Shown here in pieces: positions 1-7,685 of a stretch of 16,769 nt of DNA. The stretch's first letter is position 1; every line of letters begins with the position of its first letter. A program made the translations under genes and the position numbers. The stretch spans positions 1 to 16,769 of the forward strand of contig JANXRT010000180.1 in the NCBI GenBank assembly GCA_025356735.1. The letters are read 5' to 3'. A model generated the notes under the pieces. It made no database searches, was not told the DNA's origin, and worked only from the letters and a program-made list of their open reading frames with translations. The stretch comes from Acetobacteraceae bacterium. GTDB lineage: Bacteria; Pseudomonadota; Alphaproteobacteria; Acetobacterales; Acetobacteraceae.

Positions 1-359
1 AGGCGGACACCGGCGCCGGCATCATCCTGATCACGCACGACCTCGGCGTGGCCGCCAGCCTGTGCCGGCGGATCGCGGTGATGTATGCCGGGCAGATCGT
101 CGAAACCGGGCCGGTGCGGGCGATCTACCGCACGCCGTCCCACCCCTATACGCAGGCGCTGCTGGCCGCGATCCCGCGCCTCGGCTCCAGGCGCGCCCGG
201 CTCACCGCCATCGCCGGCCAGCCACCGAGCCTGATCGACCCGCCGGCCGGATGCCGCTTCGCCGCGCGGTGCCCGTCGCGGATGGCACGATGCGAGGAGG
301 CCCCACCCGACGTTCCGCTCGCCGACGGCCACAGCGCCGCGTGCTGGAAGCTGGTCTGA
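1..359 (+). CDS. Oligopeptide/dipeptide ABC transporter ATP-binding protein (DppD/OppD type), 3' part
   Basis: Only the C-terminal part of this nucleotide-binding subunit is present; the reading frame is open from base 3 and ends with TGA at 357-359. It begins just before the switch region: LITHDLGVAA carries the H-loop histidine that contacts ATP gamma-phosphate, followed by the family pattern VMYAGQIVETG. The tail has the oligopeptide_HPY signature, HPYTQALLAAIPR, and the cysteine-containing CRFAARCPSRM, both typical of Opp/Dpp/Ni-type ATPases. Walker A, Q-loop and signature motifs lie outside the window. In this family two such ATPases pair at the cytoplasmic face of the permease. The stop overlaps the start of the next gene as TGATG, so the two ATPases are translationally coupled. 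The substrate cannot be told from the ATPase. Confidence 0.93.
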   Translation, partial: ADTGAGIILITHDLGVAASLCRRIAVMYAGQIVETGPVRAIYRTPSHPYTQALLAAIPRLGSRRARLTAIAGQPPSLIDPPAGCRFAARCPSRMARCEEAPPDVPLADGHSAACWKLV

Positions 360-1315
360 TGGGCACGGAGCCGGAAGCCGCGATGCTTGAACTCGCCGGC
401 GTCACCAAGCACTACCGCACGCGCCGCGGCCTGGTGCGCGCGGTGGAGGATGTCTCGTTGCGGGTGCAACCACGCACCACCATGGCGCTGGTCGGCGAGT
501 CGGGCTGCGGCAAGACGACGATCGCCCGGATGATCCTGCAGCTGGAACGGCCGTCCGCCGGTGCGATCCGCTTCGAGGGGCAGGATATCGCGACGATGAG
601 CCGCGCGGCGCTGACAGCCTATCGCCGCCAGGTGCTCGCGGTGTTTCAGGACCCCTATTCCTCGCTGAACCCCCGCCTGCGCGTCGGGGCCATCATTGCC
701 GAACCGGTTCTGGCGCACGGGCGGCCGTCGCGCGCGCAGGTCGACAAGCGGGTCGCCGAGGTGCTGGACGTGGTCGGTCTACCGGCCGGGGCCGCGCGGC
801 TGTACCCGCATGAATTCTCCGGCGGCCAGCGCCAACGCATCGCCATCGCCCGCGCGCTCGCGCCGCGGCCGCGGCTGATGGTGCTGGACGAGCCGGTCTC
901 GGCGCTCGACGTGTCGATCCGCGCCCAGATCCTCAACCTGCTGGCGGACATCCAGACGGAGTTCGGGCTGACTTATCTGATCATCGCCCATGACCTGGCG
1001 CTGGTCGAGCATTTCAGCAGCGATGTTGCGGTGGTCTATCTCGGCTGCGTCGCAGAAACCGGTCCCACGGCGCAGGTCTTCGCCGAGGCGCGTCATCCCT
1101 ACACGCAAGCGTTACTTGCAGCCGTGCCGCTGCCCGACCCCGACCACGTGCTGAGCGAAGCTGCGGCAATGGGTGAAATCGCGAGCGCGCTCGATCCGCC
1201 ACCCGGCTGCCGCTTCCATCCGCGCTGTCCGCACGCCATGGAAATCTGCCGCGTCACCGCGCCGGTGCCTTCTGGTGCGCCGCACATGATTGCCTGCCAC
1301 TTGCCAAGGACCTGA
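359..1315 (+). CDS. Oligopeptide/dipeptide ABC transporter ATP-binding protein (DppF/OppF type)
   Basis: This is a complete second ATPase of 318 residues, the usual DppF/OppF length. All nucleotide-binding elements are visible: Walker A GESGCGKT at about 46-53, Q-loop Gln97 in VFQDPYSSLNPR, ABC signature FSGGQRQR at 153-160, Walker B LMVLDEP at 173-179 and H-loop His211 in IIAHDLALV. The C-terminal HPYTQALLAAVPLPDP and CRFHPRCP segments mark the Opp/Dpp subfamily. I chose the ATG at 359, which overlaps the upstream stop, because the frame upstream of it is only the out-of-register shadow of the first ATPase; ATG 383 is an alternative. The gene is expected to energise import of a peptide or other solute with a permease and binding protein encoded left of the window. 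It runs into the CoA-transferase gene with a 4-base gap. Confidence 0.95.
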   Translation: MGTEPEAAMLELAGVTKHYRTRRGLVRAVEDVSLRVQPRTTMALVGESGCGKTTIARMILQLERPSAGAIRFEGQDIATMSRAALTAYRRQVLAVFQDPYSSLNPRLRVGAIIAEPVLAHGRPSRAQVDKRVAEVLDVVGLPAGAARLYPHEFSGGQRQRIAIARALAPRPRLMVLDEPVSALDVSIRAQILNLLADIQTEFGLTYLIIAHDLALVEHFSSDVAVVYLGCVAETGPTAQVFAEARHPYTQALLAAVPLPDPDHVLSEAAAMGEIASALDPPPGCRFHPRCPHAMEICRVTAPVPSGAPHMIACHLPRT

Positions 1316-1319
1316 CCGC

Positions 1320-3572
1320 ATGGCCACGCCGCTTGCCGATCTCACCGTCGTCGAATTGTCCGGCGACATCGCCACGCGCTATTGCGGCAAGCTTTTTGCC
1401 GAGCACGGTGCCCGCGTTGTCTCCGCCCACGCACACGCCAACGATCGGCTGGCCTATGGCGGCGCCTCGGCCGCCGCCTATGCCGCCTGGCTGGACGCCG
1501 GCAAGGAGATGCCGGGCACCTTGGCGGATGGCGTCATGCCGGATGTCGTCATCGCAGGGCAGACGCCCGCTGACGTCGCCCGTGCCGGCGCGACCATCGC
1601 CGGCTTCACGCGCCGGCCGCTGTTGGTTGGGGTGACCTGGTTCGGCGATGGCGGGCCGCGCGCCTTTTGGCAGGGTAGCGACGCGATCGTGCAGGCGATC
1701 AGCGGGGTCGCGTTCCCGATCGGACCGGCCGACGGGCCGCCGACGCTGCCGCAGGGCCAAGCGCCGCAGGTGGTTGGCGGGGTCACGGCGTTCATCGCCG
1801 CCATCGCGGCGCTGATCGGGCGGCGGCATGGCCGCGCCACCGATCGCGTCGATACCAGCGTGCTCGAGGCCTTCCTGTGCCTGACCGAGCACGGCGCGCC
1901 CGGTTTTGCCGCCGGTGGTCCCGCCTCGAAACAACACGGAGTGAACCGGTTCGGCCCGGTCTATCCGCAGACCATCTTCGCCGCCGCCGATGGCTGGATC
2001 GGCGTCACCGCGCTAACGCCACTGCAATGGCAGGAGCTCTGTTCGATGATTGGGCTACCCGACCTCGCGCAGGACCCACGATACGAAACAACCGACCTGC
2101 GGATGGAAGCGGCCGACGAGCTCGAAGCGGTCCTCGCCCCTGCCTTTCGCAAGCTGCGCGCTGGCGACCTGCTGCTGGAGGGGCAAAGGCGGCGCGTGCC
2201 GCTGGCTCCTGTGCCGACGATGGCGGAGCTGCTGCAAACGCCTCACTGGCGCGAACGGCAGAGCTTCCGCCGCATTACCGGCGCGGTGCCGACGTTTGAG
2301 GCGCCGGCGATGCCGTTCCGCCTGAACGCCAGTGGGAAGGGAGCGGTGCAGGCGGGCGCGCCGGACCCAGGGCTGCCAGGTTCGGGGTCGCCGGATTCGG
2401 GGCCGCTCGCGGGGATCCGTGTGCTCGACCTGTCGATGGGCTGGTCCGGGCCGCTCGCCGCGCGCCATTTCGCCGATCTCGGCGCCGAGGTGATCAAGAT
2501 CGAGGGTTGCTCGCACATCGACTGGTGGCGCGGCTGGAACACGCTGGTGCCGGCCGACCCGCCGCCCTACGAGATGCGTGCCAACTTCAACGCGGTGAAC
2601 CGCAACAAGCGCGGAATTGCAGTGGAGCTGCGCGACCCGTCCGGCGCCGACATCCTGCGCCGCCTGGCGGCCGACGCTGACCTGCTGATCGAGAACTACG
2701 CGCCCGGCGTGCTGAGCCGGCTAGGCTTCTCGCCGGAGGCGATGTTGAAGATCAATCCGCGGATCGGCTACATCTCCATGGGCGCGTTCGGCAGCGCCGG
2801 CCCGTGGTCGGGCTTTCGGGCCTACGGCTCGACCACCGAGCAGGCCGCCGGCATGCCTTTCCTGCAGGGTGCGGCGGACTGGACGCCGACCATGCAGCAT
2901 ACCGCCTATGGCGACCCGATCGCCGGCATCTACGCAGCCGCCGCCGCGCTGACCGCGCTGTGGGGTCGCGCCCGGACCGGCGGCACCACGATTGACCTGT
3001 CGCAGGTCGAGTGCCTGTTCCAGCTTGCGGCCGACGGGCTGATCGCCCAGTCGGCCACCGGCGAGCCGCCGCCGCGCACCGGCAGCGCACGGGCCACCAG
3101 CCTGTTTCGCGGGTGCCTGCGCTGTAACGGCCCCGAGGATTGGCTGGCGGTGGATATCGACGGGTCGGAGCGCCTAGCGGCGTTGTCGCGAGTCATCCGC
3201 GTTGCCATGCCGTCGCCGGAGTCGATCAAGGCAGGGCTGGCCGGCTGGGCCGGTGAACGCACCGCCGGGGCGGCGGAGTTGCTGCAACGCGCCGGCATCG
3301 CCGCCGGACCGGTGCAGCCCGGCACCGGGCTGCTCGCCGACCCTCATCTGACGGCGATCGGTTTCTGGCGGCATGCCGAGCGCCGCCATGTCGGCAGCCA
3401 TGTCTTGCCGCGCCCGCCCTACGCGCTCGATGGCGTGTCGCCGCCGCTGCGGTCTCCGGCGCCGACGCTGGGCCAGCACAACGCCGAGGTGCTGCACCAG
3501 GTCCTGCACATGACGCCCGCCGAGATCGAGGCGCTGGAGCGGGCCGGCGTCATCGGCACCGTCGCGATCTGA
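1320..3572 (+). CDS. Two-domain family III (CaiB/BaiF) CoA-transferase
   Basis: This 750-residue protein is about twice the length of a normal family III CoA-transferase (about 400). Enzymes of this family move CoA between carboxylic acids through an aspartyl-CoA intermediate. The C-terminal copy (about 363-750) is canonical: LAGIRVLDLSMGWSGPLAA, DLGAEVIKIE, VNRNKRGIAVELRDP, LIENYAPGVLSRLGF, YISMGAFGSAGP and a TIDLS segment with Asp559 at the position usually holding the catalytic Asp. The N-terminal copy (about 5-335) keeps DLTVVELSGDIATRYCGKL and RVDTSVLEA (Asp178) but lacks the NRNKR-type stretch and is compressed around residues 45-110. A Gly/Pro/Ser linker (about 338-363) joins them. The start at 1320 has AAGGA at 1306-1310, nine bases upstream. 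It lies in an operon with the ABC ATPases and a carboxylase. Substrate unknown; other two-domain members include DMSP-acting DddD, but I see no specific resemblance. Confidence 0.9.
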   Translation: MATPLADLTVVELSGDIATRYCGKLFAEHGARVVSAHAHANDRLAYGGASAAAYAAWLDAGKEMPGTLADGVMPDVVIAGQTPADVARAGATIAGFTRRPLLVGVTWFGDGGPRAFWQGSDAIVQAISGVAFPIGPADGPPTLPQGQAPQVVGGVTAFIAAIAALIGRRHGRATDRVDTSVLEAFLCLTEHGAPGFAAGGPASKQHGVNRFGPVYPQTIFAAADGWIGVTALTPLQWQELCSMIGLPDLAQDPRYETTDLRMEAADELEAVLAPAFRKLRAGDLLLEGQRRRVPLAPVPTMAELLQTPHWRERQSFRRITGAVPTFEAPAMPFRLNASGKGAVQAGAPDPGLPGSGSPDSGPLAGIRVLDLSMGWSGPLAARHFADLGAEVIKIEGCSHIDWWRGWNTLVPADPPPYEMRANFNAVNRNKRGIAVELRDPSGADILRRLAADADLLIENYAPGVLSRLGFSPEAMLKINPRIGYISMGAFGSAGPWSGFRAYGSTTEQAAGMPFLQGAADWTPTMQHTAYGDPIAGIYAAAAALTALWGRARTGGTTIDLSQVECLFQLAADGLIAQSATGEPPPRTGSARATSLFRGCLRCNGPEDWLAVDIDGSERLAALSRVIRVAMPSPESIKAGLAGWAGERTAGAAELLQRAGIAAGPVQPGTGLLADPHLTAIGFWRHAERRHVGSHVLPRPPYALDGVSPPLRSPAPTLGQHNAEVLHQVLHMTPAEIEALERAGVIGTVAI

Positions 3573-3586
3573 TGCATCCGGTTACT

Positions 3587-3592
3587 GAAGGA
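3587..3592 (+). promoter_or_regulatory. Ribosome binding site deciding the carboxylase start
   Basis: GAAGGA sits six bases before the ATG at 3599. The in-frame ATG at 3572 overlaps the upstream TGA but would add nine residues ahead of MRLTKLLIANRGEIA, where biotin carboxylases normally begin. The site therefore favours 3599 as the start. Confidence 0.6.
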
Positions 3593-3598
3593 AGTTAC

Positions 3599-6500
3599 AT
3601 GCGCCTGACGAAGCTGCTGATCGCGAACCGGGGTGAGATCGCCATCCGGATCGCACGCGCTGCCGCCGATCTCGGCTTGCCATCGGTCGCGGCGTATTCC
3701 GAGGACGATGCCCAGAGCCTGCATGTCCGGGTTGCGGACGAGGCTGTCGCGCTCGTCGGTAAAGGGCCGCGGGCCTATCTGGATGGCGCCGCCGTGATCG
3801 CCGCGGCGACATCCATGGGGTGCGATGCGGTCCATCCGGGATATGGGTTCCTGGCTGAGCGCGCCGATTTCGCCCGCGCCTGTGCTGAGGCCGGGCTGCG
3901 CTTCGTCGGCCCGAGCCCGGACCATCTCGATCTGTTCGGTGACAAGGCGCGGGCGCGGGCGGCAGCGGTCGCGGCCGGCGTTCCCGTGCTGCGCGGCCTC
4001 GACCATGCCGTCAGCCTGGAGGAGGCGCGCGACTTCTTCGAGGCGCTCAGTCCGGGTGGCGCGATGATCATCAAGGCGGTGGCCGGCGGTGGCGGGCGCG
4101 GCACGCGGGCGGTGAGCGAGGTCGGCGAGATCGAGAGCGCCTATCAGCGCTGCCGCTCCGAGGCGAAAGCGGCGTTCGGCCGCGACGACGTCTATGTCGA
4201 GGCGTTCATCCCGCGTGCCCGGCATATCGAGGTTCAGATCGTCGGCGACGGCAGCGGCGCCGTGGTCCATCTCGGCGAGCGGGAATGCAGCGTTCAGCGC
4301 CGCTTTCAGAAGGTGATCGAGATCGCGCCGGCGCCGCATCTCGATGAAGCATTGCGCCAGGCCATCATCGCCGCGGCGGTGCGCTTCGCCGGCAGCACCG
4401 GCTACGACAATCTTGGCACCTTCGAATTTCTGGTGGATTTTTCCGGCCGGGCCGGAGCGCAGCCCTTCGTGTTCATCGAGGCGAATGCGCGCCTGCAGGT
4501 CGAGCACACGGTCACCGAGGAAGTAACCGGCGTCGACCTGGTCCAAATTCAGCTCCGCCTCGCCGCCGGCGCCACGCTGGCCGACCTTGGCCTCGATGTG
4601 CCGGGCGTCGCCACGCCGCGCGGCTATGCCATCCAGGTACGGGTGAACATGGAGACGCTTGGGCCCGACGGCGTTTTTCGCCCAGGCGGCGGCACGCTTG
4701 CGGCCTATGATCCGCCAAACGGCCCCGGGGTGCGCACCGATGGTTTCGGCTATGCCGGCTATCGTACCAGCGGCGCCTTCGACTCGCTACTGGCCAAGGT
4801 CATCGTTCATACCCGCTCGCGTGACTTCGCCGACGCGGCGGGCCGCACGGCGCGCGCGCTGAGCGAGTTCCGCCTTCAGGGTGTCGGCACCAACATCCCG
4901 TTCCTGCAGAATATCCTCGGCCACCCCGACTTCGTCTTGGGCCGCGTGCACACGCGCTGGGTCGACGACAAGCTTATGGAGCTTGCCGCCGAGACGACAC
5001 GTCGCGCGCGCTTCGTGCCGGCGCCGGAGGCACAAATGGCCTTGGCGCCGGGTGCCTCGAACGGGTTCGCCGGCGCGCGCGTTACCAGTCGCGATCCGCT
5101 GGCGCTGTTCGCACATGACGCGCAGGTCAAGGCCGATCAGGCCGTGCCGGAACACCAGGCCCCGCCCGAAATGTCCGGCCCCGGCGGCTCCGCCGGGGTC
5201 GCCAGCCCGATCCAGGGCACGATCGTGGCACTCGATGTCGCGGTCGGCGACCCTATTCGCCGGGGCCAGCAGCTTGCCGTCATCGAGGCCATGAAGATGG
5301 AGCATTTGATCGCTGCGCCGCACGGCGGCATCGTCCGTGGCGTCACGATGGCGGTCGGCGATGTCGTGCGCGAGGGCTATCCGATCGTGTTCATCGAGGC
5401 AGCCGAGGTCGAAGGCGGTGCGGTTGCCGCGGCGGCAGAGCTCGATCCAGACCACATCCGCCAGGACCTGCAGGAGAACATCGACCGGCACGCATTCACG
5501 CTTGACGAAAATCGTCTCGAAGCGGTGCGGCGGCGGCGCGAGCGCGGCTATCGCATGCCGCGCGAGAACATTGCCGAACTGGTCGATCCTGGATCGTTCG
5601 ACGAATACTGGCCGCTGGTCGTGGCCCGCCAGCACCAGCGCTACGACATGGAGACGCTGCGCAAGAACACTCCCACCGATGGGCTGATCGCGGGCATGTG
5701 CACCATCAACGCCGACCTGTTCGGCGAGGAGCACGCGCGGGCCGCCCTGGTGCATTACGACTACACCGTGCTGGCCGGCACTCAGGGCGGGCGCAACCAT
5801 TACAAGCAGGACCGCATGTACGAACTGGCGCACCGGTTCCGCCTGCCATTGGTGCTGTTCGGCGAAGGCGGCGGTGGCCGACCGGGCGACGACTACACCG
5901 GCCCGCGCGTTGCCATGGACACGCACACCTTTACCACGCTGTCGCAACTCAGTGGCTTGGTGCCGATGGTTGCCGTGGTCAACGGGCGCTGCTTCGCCGG
6001 CAACACCGCCATGGTGGCGTGCTGCGACGTGATTATTGCCACCGAAGGCACGACCTTGGCGATGGGTGGGCCGGCGATGATCGAGGGTGGAGGCCTCGGC
6101 GTCTATACCCCCGAGGAGGTCGGCCCGATGTCGTTCCAGGTGCCTAACGGGGTAGTCGACATCCTGGTCAAGGACGAGAAGGAGGCGGTCCAGATCACCA
6201 AGAAATACCTCTCCTATTTCCAGGGGGCGGTCGAGAGATGGGAGCCGCACGACCAGCGCAGGCTGAGGCATACGGTTCCGGAAAATCGTCTGCGGCTCTA
6301 TAACATGCGCGAAATCCTGCACACGGTTGCCGACAAGGATTCCGTGCTGGAAATCCGGGAGAAATTCGGCATCGGCATCATCACTGCCTTTATTCGCATC
6401 GAGGGCAAGCCGATGGGGGTAATCGCCAACAACCCGCATCATCTGGCCGGCGCAATAGATTCCGACGGCGCCGACAAGGGCGCGCGGTTCATCCAGCTTT

Positions 6501-7012
6501 GCGACGCCTTCGACATTCCGGTGCTCAGCCTGATGGACTGCCCGGGCATGATGGTCGGGCCGGATGTGGAACGCACCGCCTTGGTTCGGCACTGCGTACG
6601 CCTGTTCAATGCCGGGGCCAATCTCACCGTGCCGCTGTTTTGCGTGATCGTGCGCAAGGCCTATGGCCTAGGCGGGCAGGCGATGTGCGGCGCCAGCACG
6701 CTGACCGGCTTCTTCACCGTGGCTTGGCCTACCGCCGAGTTCGCCGGCATGAACATCGAGGGCTCGGTCAAGCTCGGCTACCGCAACGAGCTTGCCGCGA
6801 TCCCCGACCCGGAGGAGCGCCGCGCCGAGTTCGACCGCCGCGTGGCGCACGCCTACGAGAACGCGCGCGCGGTCAACGCCGGCACCGGCGGAGGGTTGGA
6901 CGACGTGATCGATCCCGCCGCGACGCGCGGTTGGATCGCGCGGGGTCTGAAGCGAGTGCCGCCAGTGCAGCTCCGGACCGGGAAGAAATACCCCTATGTC
7001 GACACCTGGTGA
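3599..7012 (+). CDS. Single-chain biotin-dependent acyl-CoA carboxylase (BC-BCCP-CT fusion, LCC type)
   Basis: This protein of about 1137 residues carries a whole biotin-dependent carboxylase on one chain. Biotin carboxylase is N-terminal: KLLIANRGEIAIRIARAA, HPGYGFLAE, ATP-grasp Lys159 with AGGGGRGT, and Glu294/Asn296/Arg298/Glu302 in FIEANARLQVEHTVTEE. A spacer of about 70 residues (about 458-530) occupies the place of the BT region. The carrier domain has EAMKMEH with biotinylated Lys566. Carboxyltransferase fills about 610-1137, with both oxyanion glycine runs: EGGGGRPGD (756-764) and RKAYGLGGQAMCG near 1020-1032. Size and order match the single-chain long-chain acyl-CoA carboxylases described from mycobacteria and Rhodopseudomonas. 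The expected reaction is ATP- and bicarbonate-dependent carboxylation of an acyl-CoA in the cytoplasm. The acyl chain cannot be read from sequence. The preceding CoA-transferase gene ends 27 bases upstream, so coexpression is very likely. Confidence 0.93.
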   Translation: MRLTKLLIANRGEIAIRIARAAADLGLPSVAAYSEDDAQSLHVRVADEAVALVGKGPRAYLDGAAVIAAATSMGCDAVHPGYGFLAERADFARACAEAGLRFVGPSPDHLDLFGDKARARAAAVAAGVPVLRGLDHAVSLEEARDFFEALSPGGAMIIKAVAGGGGRGTRAVSEVGEIESAYQRCRSEAKAAFGRDDVYVEAFIPRARHIEVQIVGDGSGAVVHLGERECSVQRRFQKVIEIAPAPHLDEALRQAIIAAAVRFAGSTGYDNLGTFEFLVDFSGRAGAQPFVFIEANARLQVEHTVTEEVTGVDLVQIQLRLAAGATLADLGLDVPGVATPRGYAIQVRVNMETLGPDGVFRPGGGTLAAYDPPNGPGVRTDGFGYAGYRTSGAFDSLLAKVIVHTRSRDFADAAGRTARALSEFRLQGVGTNIPFLQNILGHPDFVLGRVHTRWVDDKLMELAAETTRRARFVPAPEAQMALAPGASNGFAGARVTSRDPLALFAHDAQVKADQAVPEHQAPPEMSGPGGSAGVASPIQGTIVALDVAVGDPIRRGQQLAVIEAMKMEHLIAAPHGGIVRGVTMAVGDVVREGYPIVFIEAAEVEGGAVAAAAELDPDHIRQDLQENIDRHAFTLDENRLEAVRRRRERGYRMPRENIAELVDPGSFDEYWPLVVARQHQRYDMETLRKNTPTDGLIAGMCTINADLFGEEHARAALVHYDYTVLAGTQGGRNHYKQDRMYELAHRFRLPLVLFGEGGGGRPGDDYTGPRVAMDTHTFTTLSQLSGLVPMVAVVNGRCFAGNTAMVACCDVIIATEGTTLAMGGPAMIEGGGLGVYTPEEVGPMSFQVPNGVVDILVKDEKEAVQITKKYLSYFQGAVERWEPHDQRRLRHTVPENRLRLYNMREILHTVADKDSVLEIREKFGIGIITAFIRIEGKPMGVIANNPHHLAGAIDSDGADKGARFIQLCDAFDIPVLSLMDCPGMMVGPDVERTALVRHCVRLFNAGANLTVPLFCVIVRKAYGLGGQAMCGASTLTGFFTVAWPTAEFAGMNIEGSVKLGYRNELAAIPDPEERRAEFDRRVAHAYENARAVNAGTGGGLDDVIDPAATRGWIARGLKRVPPVQLRTGKKYPYVDTW

Positions 7013-7050
7013 GGCGTCTGCACCAACGCCGCCGGATGCAATCGGATGGC

Positions 7051-7069
7051 AGATGTTTCGCTGACATCT
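7051..7069 (+). terminator. Weak stem-loop after the carboxylase operon
   Basis: AGATGT and ACATCT form a perfect 6-bp stem around the 7-base loop TTCGCTG, about 40 bases after the carboxylase stop. The stem is AT-rich and no T-run follows, so a rho-independent terminator is doubtful; it is simply the only hairpin I see at the operon end. Confidence 0.2.
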
Positions 7070-7138
7070 CCACCGAACGTTTGCATGGGGTTGCCGATGC
7101 CCCGACGGTTTGATCCCACCGAGGAACACTGACGATCC

Positions 7139-7495
7139 GTGCGGGTCATGTCGGGCTTTGGCGTGCCACAGGAGGATATTGCGATTTATCTCGAGATCGA
7201 CGCCAAGACCTTGCGCAAGCACTTCCAGCGTGAGCTCGACCGCTGCACAATCGAGACCAACTTAAAGGTCGCGCAAACCTTGTTCGACATGGCGGCGGTG
7301 GACAAGAACGTGGCCGCGGCAATCTTCTGGCTGGAGGTGCGGGCGGGCTGGCGCGAGAAGCACCCGGACAAGGACGATGGCCCTCCGGTGACGACCAACC
7401 TGGTAGTGAGCTTCATGGACGCCGATGGCACTCGGCATCCCTCCGTTACCCTTAGCCCGCCGAAGCAGCTGGTGCGCGACATCGACGCCGAGTGA
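7139..7495 (+). CDS. Phage-type helix-turn-helix protein, N-terminally interrupted
   Basis: The open frame gives 118 residues from a GTG. Residues 8-30 (GVPQEDIAIYLEIDAKTLRK) form a helix-turn-helix like that of small DNA-binding proteins found in prophages and mobile elements of Alphaproteobacteria, some resembling terminase small subunits. The following ELDRCTIETNLKVAQTLFDMA and AAIFWLEVRAGW segments also fit that family. In the same frame, ATG 7097 opens MPRRFDPTEEH, the N-terminus I would expect for the family, but a TGA at 7130-7132 cuts it off. The present product therefore either starts at GTG 7139 (GAGGAA lies 12 bases upstream) or ATG 7148, or the gene is a pseudogene. No phage structural gene is adjacent, so it looks like an isolated remnant. 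Its function is not known. Confidence 0.6.
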   Translation: MRVMSGFGVPQEDIAIYLEIDAKTLRKHFQRELDRCTIETNLKVAQTLFDMAAVDKNVAAAIFWLEVRAGWREKHPDKDDGPPVTTNLVVSFMDADGTRHPSVTLSPPKQLVRDIDAE

Positions 7496-7539
7496 CATGT
7501 TCAACACCGACCAACAACCGTTGATGGGTGGTGAACATG
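7496..7539. terminator. Imperfect 13-bp inverted repeat after the HTH gene
   Basis: CATGTTCAACACC (7496-7508) and GGTGGTGAACATG (7527-7539) are inverted repeats with one mismatch, separated by 18 bases that themselves contain a short CAAC/GTTG pairing. It starts at the base after the HTH stop codon and lies between two convergent genes, so a bidirectional transcription end or a mobile-element end is possible. There is no T-run, so terminator function is a guess. Confidence 0.35.
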
Positions 7540-7685
7540 CGTTCTGGACCCAAATGGCGAGCTGCGCGCGCGTCGATCCATTCTCTCCGCGGCATCTTTC
7601 CTTTGACGCCAGCCTTCAAGCGACGCCGTGGCCGACCGGAAGCGGATCATGTCTGCACTTGCCAACGTAGGCTCCTGCCGCCGCG

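Noticed and set aside
3419..4546. 375-codon open frame on the minus strand
   Set aside because: It is antisense to the CoA-transferase end and biotin carboxylase domain, has no recognisable motif and crosses the junction between two well supported genes.
4787..6592. 601-codon open frame on the minus strand
   Set aside because: It lies wholly antisense to the carboxylase carrier and carboxyltransferase domains. It is His/Arg/Asp-rich with no family motif, as expected for a mirror frame of GC-rich coding DNA.
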